From NCBI GenBank assembly GCA_016929595.1, contig JAFGIN010000159.1, positions 1-64,000 on the forward strand: DNA of 64,000 nt. Reading direction: 5' to 3'. This document shows positions 60,994 through 64,000 of the stretch, in pieces. Origin of the DNA: Chitinispirillaceae bacterium. GTDB taxonomy: Bacteria > Fibrobacterota > Chitinivibrionia > Chitinivibrionales > Chitinispirillaceae. The notes beneath the pieces were generated by a model. The model was not told the origin of the DNA and did not search any database. It worked only from the letters and a program-made list of their open reading frames with translations. A program made the position numbers and the translations under genes. The first letter of the stretch is position 1. Each line of letters begins with the position of its first letter.

Positions 60994-61557
60994 ATGGGTG
61001 CTATTCAGGATACTATAAACGAAACAAATCAGAGAATGAGCAAGGCGATCGATAGTCTTAAGAAAGATCTTACACGGATCAGGACGGGAAGAGCGACGCC
61101 TGCGTTGCTTGATGGTTTGACTGTTGATTATTACGGTTCACAGATAGCAATCGCTCAGGTTGCGAATATCTCGGTACCTGATGCTCGTATGGTGGTCGTT
61201 CAGCCCTGGGAAAAAAACATGTTGACGCCCATCGAAAAAGCAATTCAAACATCAGATTTGAATCTCAATCCACAGAATGACGGGAATCTTATTCGGCTGC
61301 CGATACCTCCGCTGTCCGAAGAGAGGCGAAAGGATCTTTTCAAGAACTGCAAAAAAGTCGGGGAAGAGAACAAGGTTGCTATAAGGAATATTCGTCGTGA
61401 TCAGAATGAAAAGATAAAAAAAGCTGAAAAGGATAAACTGGTTACTCAGGATGAGTCCAAAAAAGGGCAGGACGAAATACAGAAAATTACCGATAAGTTT
61501 ATCAAATCTATTGATGATCTTCTTGCTATTAAAGAGAAAGAGATCATGGAGGTTTGA
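60994..61557 (+). CDS. frr: Ribosome recycling factor
   Basis: ATG 60994 is nine bases after AGGAGG; an ATG at 60985 touches the SD and is unlikely. The 187-aa protein has the RRF core (LKKDLTRIRTGRATPALLDGL, VADARMVVVQPWEK-like segment, AIQTSDLNLNPQNDGNLIRLPIPPLSEERRKDL). It splits post-termination ribosomes with EF-G. Last gene before a strong terminator. Confidence 0.98.
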   Translation: MGAIQDTINETNQRMSKAIDSLKKDLTRIRTGRATPALLDGLTVDYYGSQIAIAQVANISVPDARMVVVQPWEKNMLTPIEKAIQTSDLNLNPQNDGNLIRLPIPPLSEERRKDLFKNCKKVGEENKVAIRNIRRDQNEKIKKAEKDKLVTQDESKKGQDEIQKITDKFIKSIDDLLAIKEKEIMEV

Positions 61558-61580
61558 TCCTTTAATGAAATCTTTTTGAA

Positions 61581-61618
61581 AAAAGACCCGGTGAACAACT
61601 CCGGGTCTTTTTTTTGTT
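61581..61618 (+). terminator. Rho-independent terminator of the rplM-frr operon
   Basis: AAAAGACCCGG (61581-61591) pairs perfectly with CCGGGTCTTTT (61601-61611) around a 9-base loop, with a T-run after it. It separates the translation operon from uppS-cdsA-dxr. Confidence 0.92.
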
Positions 61619-61708
61619 TTGCGGTTGGAAAGCATGATGATGTATATTCAACTGGATTAATAATTAATATTCTTATTGTTAATAGTTGAACTATGGAAGG
61701 GGTTACCT

Positions 61709-62425
61709 TTGCCCGAGGCAGTTAAGATTCCGAAACACATTGGTATCATAATGGATGGAAATGGTCGCTGGGCGAAGCAAAGGGGGCTTCCCAGGACTGC
61801 CGGACATCGTGCCGGGACCGATGCTACCAGGGCTATTGTGCGGGCATGTGGTGAACTGGGCGTTTCATATCTGACCACGTATGTATTTTCGGCTGAAAAC
61901 TGGGGGAGGCCATCACTTGAAGTTTCGATGCTGATGGACCTGTTGGTTGAGATGACACGACGTGAAATCGAGAGCCTTAATCAGAACAATGTTCGACTGA
62001 ATGCTATTGGTGATTTATCGCGGCTCCCTCCAAAAACCAGAAAAGAACTCATTCAGGGTATTGAGGCTACAAAGAACAATACCGGTTTAAATCTGATACT
62101 GGCGGTTAGTTATGGTGGAAGATCCGAGATAATCAACGCAGCAAAGGCGTTTGCAGCTGAAGCTGTCAAAAATCCTGCAATTATCGATAAACTTGATGAA
62201 TCTCTTTTCAGTACCTATCTGTATACGCGCGATATACCTGATCCGGAATTGATCATTCGTACTGGTGGGGATCTGCGTATCAGCAACTTTCTAATATGGC
62301 AGTCGGCATATGCCGAGTTGTATGTAACTGATGTCTTATGGCCTGATTTCAATAAAGAATCTCTTATCGCAGCCATAGAAAATTTTAATAAACGGGATCG
62401 AAGATTCGGGAAAGTTAAAGAGTGA
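61709..62425 (+). CDS. uppS: Undecaprenyl diphosphate synthase (isoprenyl transferase)
   Basis: TTG 61709 with GGAAGGGG upstream gives 238 aa; the frame is open from 61676. Motifs: HIGIIMDGNGRWAKQRGLPRTAGHRAG with the catalytic Asp, YVFSAENWGRP, and the C-terminal PDPELIIRTGGDLRISNFLIWQSAYAELY. It makes the C55 lipid carrier of peptidoglycan and O-antigen synthesis. First gene of a lipid-precursor run with cdsA and dxr. Confidence 0.96.
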   Translation: MPEAVKIPKHIGIIMDGNGRWAKQRGLPRTAGHRAGTDATRAIVRACGELGVSYLTTYVFSAENWGRPSLEVSMLMDLLVEMTRREIESLNQNNVRLNAIGDLSRLPPKTRKELIQGIEATKNNTGLNLILAVSYGGRSEIINAAKAFAAEAVKNPAIIDKLDESLFSTYLYTRDIPDPELIIRTGGDLRISNFLIWQSAYAELYVTDVLWPDFNKESLIAAIENFNKRDRRFGKVKE

Positions 62426-62427
62426 GC

Positions 62428-63321
62428 ATGTTTACTAATCTTGGCAAACGTCTGCTGTTTGTACTGTGGAGCTTACCGCTGGGCTGGTGGTTTGTCAATT
62501 CATCGATGAATCTCGCCGGCTGGATTACTTCTGATGTTGTTATTTTGCCTGTTCATATACTTATTGTCCTGCTTATTATGCTTTCCTGTTATGAATATAC
62601 CAGGATGCTTAAGATCTTTTATCATGTCAATGCTTTCTGGTTAAGCTATATCTGGCTGGCATTACAGTTCTACCTTTATTTTGATAATGAGATCAATCTG
62701 CCGCTACAGTTAAGCCTGTATTTACTGTTGGTGATTGTGGCAATTGAGACGTTTGTATGGGGAAAATACAATAAGCGAAGGCGATGGGTAAGAGCAAGTC
62801 TTCTGTTTATAGGCAATGTGTTTCTTTACATGGCAGCGTATTCGCTTCTGAGCATGTACAGGGAACCATTTCAAGGCCTTTTTAAAGTTTATTCTAATGA
62901 GATGCTTTCACAATTGGGAGTTGTGATTGTAATAGGGGCAATATTCATGTGTGATTCTGCAGCATATTTAGTTGGATCACAATGGGGAAAGACCCATTTC
63001 AGTTCAATTAGTCCCAAAAAGACCATTGAGGGAAGTCTTGCTGGTTTGATAACGGCGATACTGGTCTGCACAATCGGCTGGTATTTCCTGGCAGTACCGT
63101 CTCTTCCACGGTGGCCGGGGATAGTGTTAGGGGTACTTGTTGGTGTAGCTGCGCAGGCTGGTGACCTGCTGGTGTCTTTGATGAAGCGGTATTTTCGTGT
63201 AAAAGATGCTTCAACAATGATTCCAGGTCATGGCGGTATACTTGACCGCTTCGATTCAGTGTTTTTCACGGCTCCGGTGATCTCGCTCTTCTCATGGTTT
63301 ATTAACAAATTTTTCGGATAG
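62428..63321 (+). CDS. cdsA: Phosphatidate cytidylyltransferase
   Basis: The 297-aa integral membrane protein has about eight TM helices and the CdsA signature (SLMKRYFRVKDASTMIPGHGGILDRFDS). It forms CDP-diacylglycerol, the precursor of membrane phospholipids. ATG 62428 is chosen; GTG 62422 overlaps the uppS stop and is possible. Order uppS-cdsA-dxr is conserved widely. Confidence 0.95.
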   Translation: MFTNLGKRLLFVLWSLPLGWWFVNSSMNLAGWITSDVVILPVHILIVLLIMLSCYEYTRMLKIFYHVNAFWLSYIWLALQFYLYFDNEINLPLQLSLYLLLVIVAIETFVWGKYNKRRRWVRASLLFIGNVFLYMAAYSLLSMYREPFQGLFKVYSNEMLSQLGVVIVIGAIFMCDSAAYLVGSQWGKTHFSSISPKKTIEGSLAGLITAILVCTIGWYFLAVPSLPRWPGIVLGVLVGVAAQAGDLLVSLMKRYFRVKDASTMIPGHGGILDRFDSVFFTAPVISLFSWFINKFFG

Positions 63322-63340
63322 GTCTCCAGAAGGTTCGGTG

Positions 63341-64000
63341 ATGCAGAAAGTACTGTTGCTGGGTTCTACCGGCTCGATAGGTCAAAGCGCTTTAAATTGT
63401 ATTCAAAGGTTTTCTCAGCGGTTTAAAATTTGTGCTCTTGCAGCGGGTTCTAATTGTGCTCGTCTGATTGATCAGATCGAGCGGTTTTCGCCGGAAGCGG
63501 TGTATTTTGCTGATGGTAATGGGTTAGAGGTTATAAAAAACCGTTATGGTCAGAGATTGAAAATTTTTGAGGGACCCGACGGACTCGAATCTTTAGTAAA
63601 CAGTATACCTTGTGATATCATGATTAACGCACTTGTTGGTGCGGTAGGATTACGGCCGACAGTTGCAGCTCTGAAACAGAAACGAAGAGTCGCACTTGCC
63701 AACAAGGAGAGCCTTGTCATTGGAGGTGATTACATTCGGTTGCTGCTTTCACAAGGGTATGGTGAGCTGATTCCTGTTGATAGTGAACACAGTGCTATTC
63801 TGCAATGTCTTAATGGTTCCTCTCATTCGTCTATCGAATCAATAATTCTCACCGCATCAGGTGGTCCGTTCAGAAATCTACCAGACGGGCAGTTTTCTGC
63901 GATCACCCCTGATCAGGCGTTAAAACATCCCACCTGGGCTATGGGAAAAAAGATTACCATCGATTCGGCGACTCTTATGAATAAAGGGTTTGAGCTTATC
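63341..64000 (+). CDS. dxr: 1-deoxy-D-xylulose 5-phosphate reductoisomerase, 3' end outside window
   Basis: The frame runs from ATG 63341 off the right edge (220 codons seen of about 390). It shows the NADPH-binding LLGSTGSIGQSALNCI, INALVGAVGLRPT, ANKESLVIGG, PVDSEHSAI, LTASGGPFR and the metal/substrate region KKITIDSATLMNKGFEL. It is the first committed enzyme of the MEP isoprenoid pathway and supplies precursors for UppS. The gap to cdsA is 19 bp. Confidence 0.96.
   Translation, partial: MQKVLLLGSTGSIGQSALNCIQRFSQRFKICALAAGSNCARLIDQIERFSPEAVYFADGNGLEVIKNRYGQRLKIFEGPDGLESLVNSIPCDIMINALVGAVGLRPTVAALKQKRRVALANKESLVIGGDYIRLLLSQGYGELIPVDSEHSAILQCLNGSSHSSIESIILTASGGPFRNLPDGQFSAITPDQALKHPTWAMGKKITIDSATLMNKGFELI

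Overview
The window looks like a chromosomal segment of a Gram-negative member of the Fibrobacterota/FCB group, possibly near Chitinivibrionales. This is inferred from four things. There are outer-membrane traits: LptC, an OstA-type protein, LptB, two LpxL-type acyltransferases and many lipoproteins. Secreted enzymes carry Por/T9SS-like C-terminal domains. The primary-type sigma factor is short and lacks region 1.1, as in Bacteroidetes/Chlorobi. One protein resembles the TIGR02147 family, which is abundant in Fibrobacter. I could not run searches, so the lineage is a judgement.

Region by region: 0.1-4.6 kb holds two divergent secreted GH43 arabinan/xylan-type hydrolases, repeat elements and the broken N-terminus of a third GH43 protein. 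4.6-10.6 kb is a three-gene unit: an HzsA-like di-haem propeller protein, a YVTN-propeller/di-haem cytochrome and a barrel-like protein. 10.9-20.1 kb has a PknB-type kinase, a membrane/beta-helix protein and a giant lipoprotein with 16 InlB B-repeats. 20.2-24.8 kb has an NfnAB/SudAB-type flavoprotein pair, a mini OmdA protein and a secreted protein of unknown function. 25-33 kb has two-component proteins, a membrane-tethered PD-(D/E)XK-like protein, an acyltransferase/DAHP synthase/2-hydroxyacid dehydrogenase operon and a SLOG-like protein. 33-40.5 kb has a candidate small RNA, a FecR/FGE-like protein and an envelope-signalling operon (PEGA protein, ECF sigma, zinc-finger/FecR/TPR anti-sigma, PKD lipoprotein).

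40.6-50.1 kb is a long leftward housekeeping operon, in transcription order yggS-yggT-divIVA-yggU-PNP-ileS-lpxL-like-lptC-ostA-lptB, that joins PLP homeostasis, isoleucyl-tRNA synthesis and LPS export. 50.5-57.4 kb is accessory: MORN lipoprotein, TIGR02147-like protein, TetR, PAS, MBL hydrolase, primary-like sigma and a degenerate PAS-kinase. 57.4-64 kb is the conserved translation and lipid-precursor run rplM-rpsI-rpsB-tsf-pyrH-frr, a terminator, then uppS-cdsA-dxr, with dxr cut by the window end.

I saw no tRNA, rRNA, CRISPR array or intact transposase. Several non-coding elements stand out: a promoter/hairpin/terminator unit exposing an anti-Shine-Dalgarno-like ACCTCCTT, a MITE-like family with the TIR core TTCTACAACG in two intergenic places, and a 57-bp hairpin element flanked by 9-bp direct repeats. 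The most unusual protein systems are the HzsA-like cytochrome cassette and the InlB-repeat lipoprotein with its upstream partner. TTG starts are supported by SD spacing for rpsI, uppS, a response regulator and the InlB lipoprotein.
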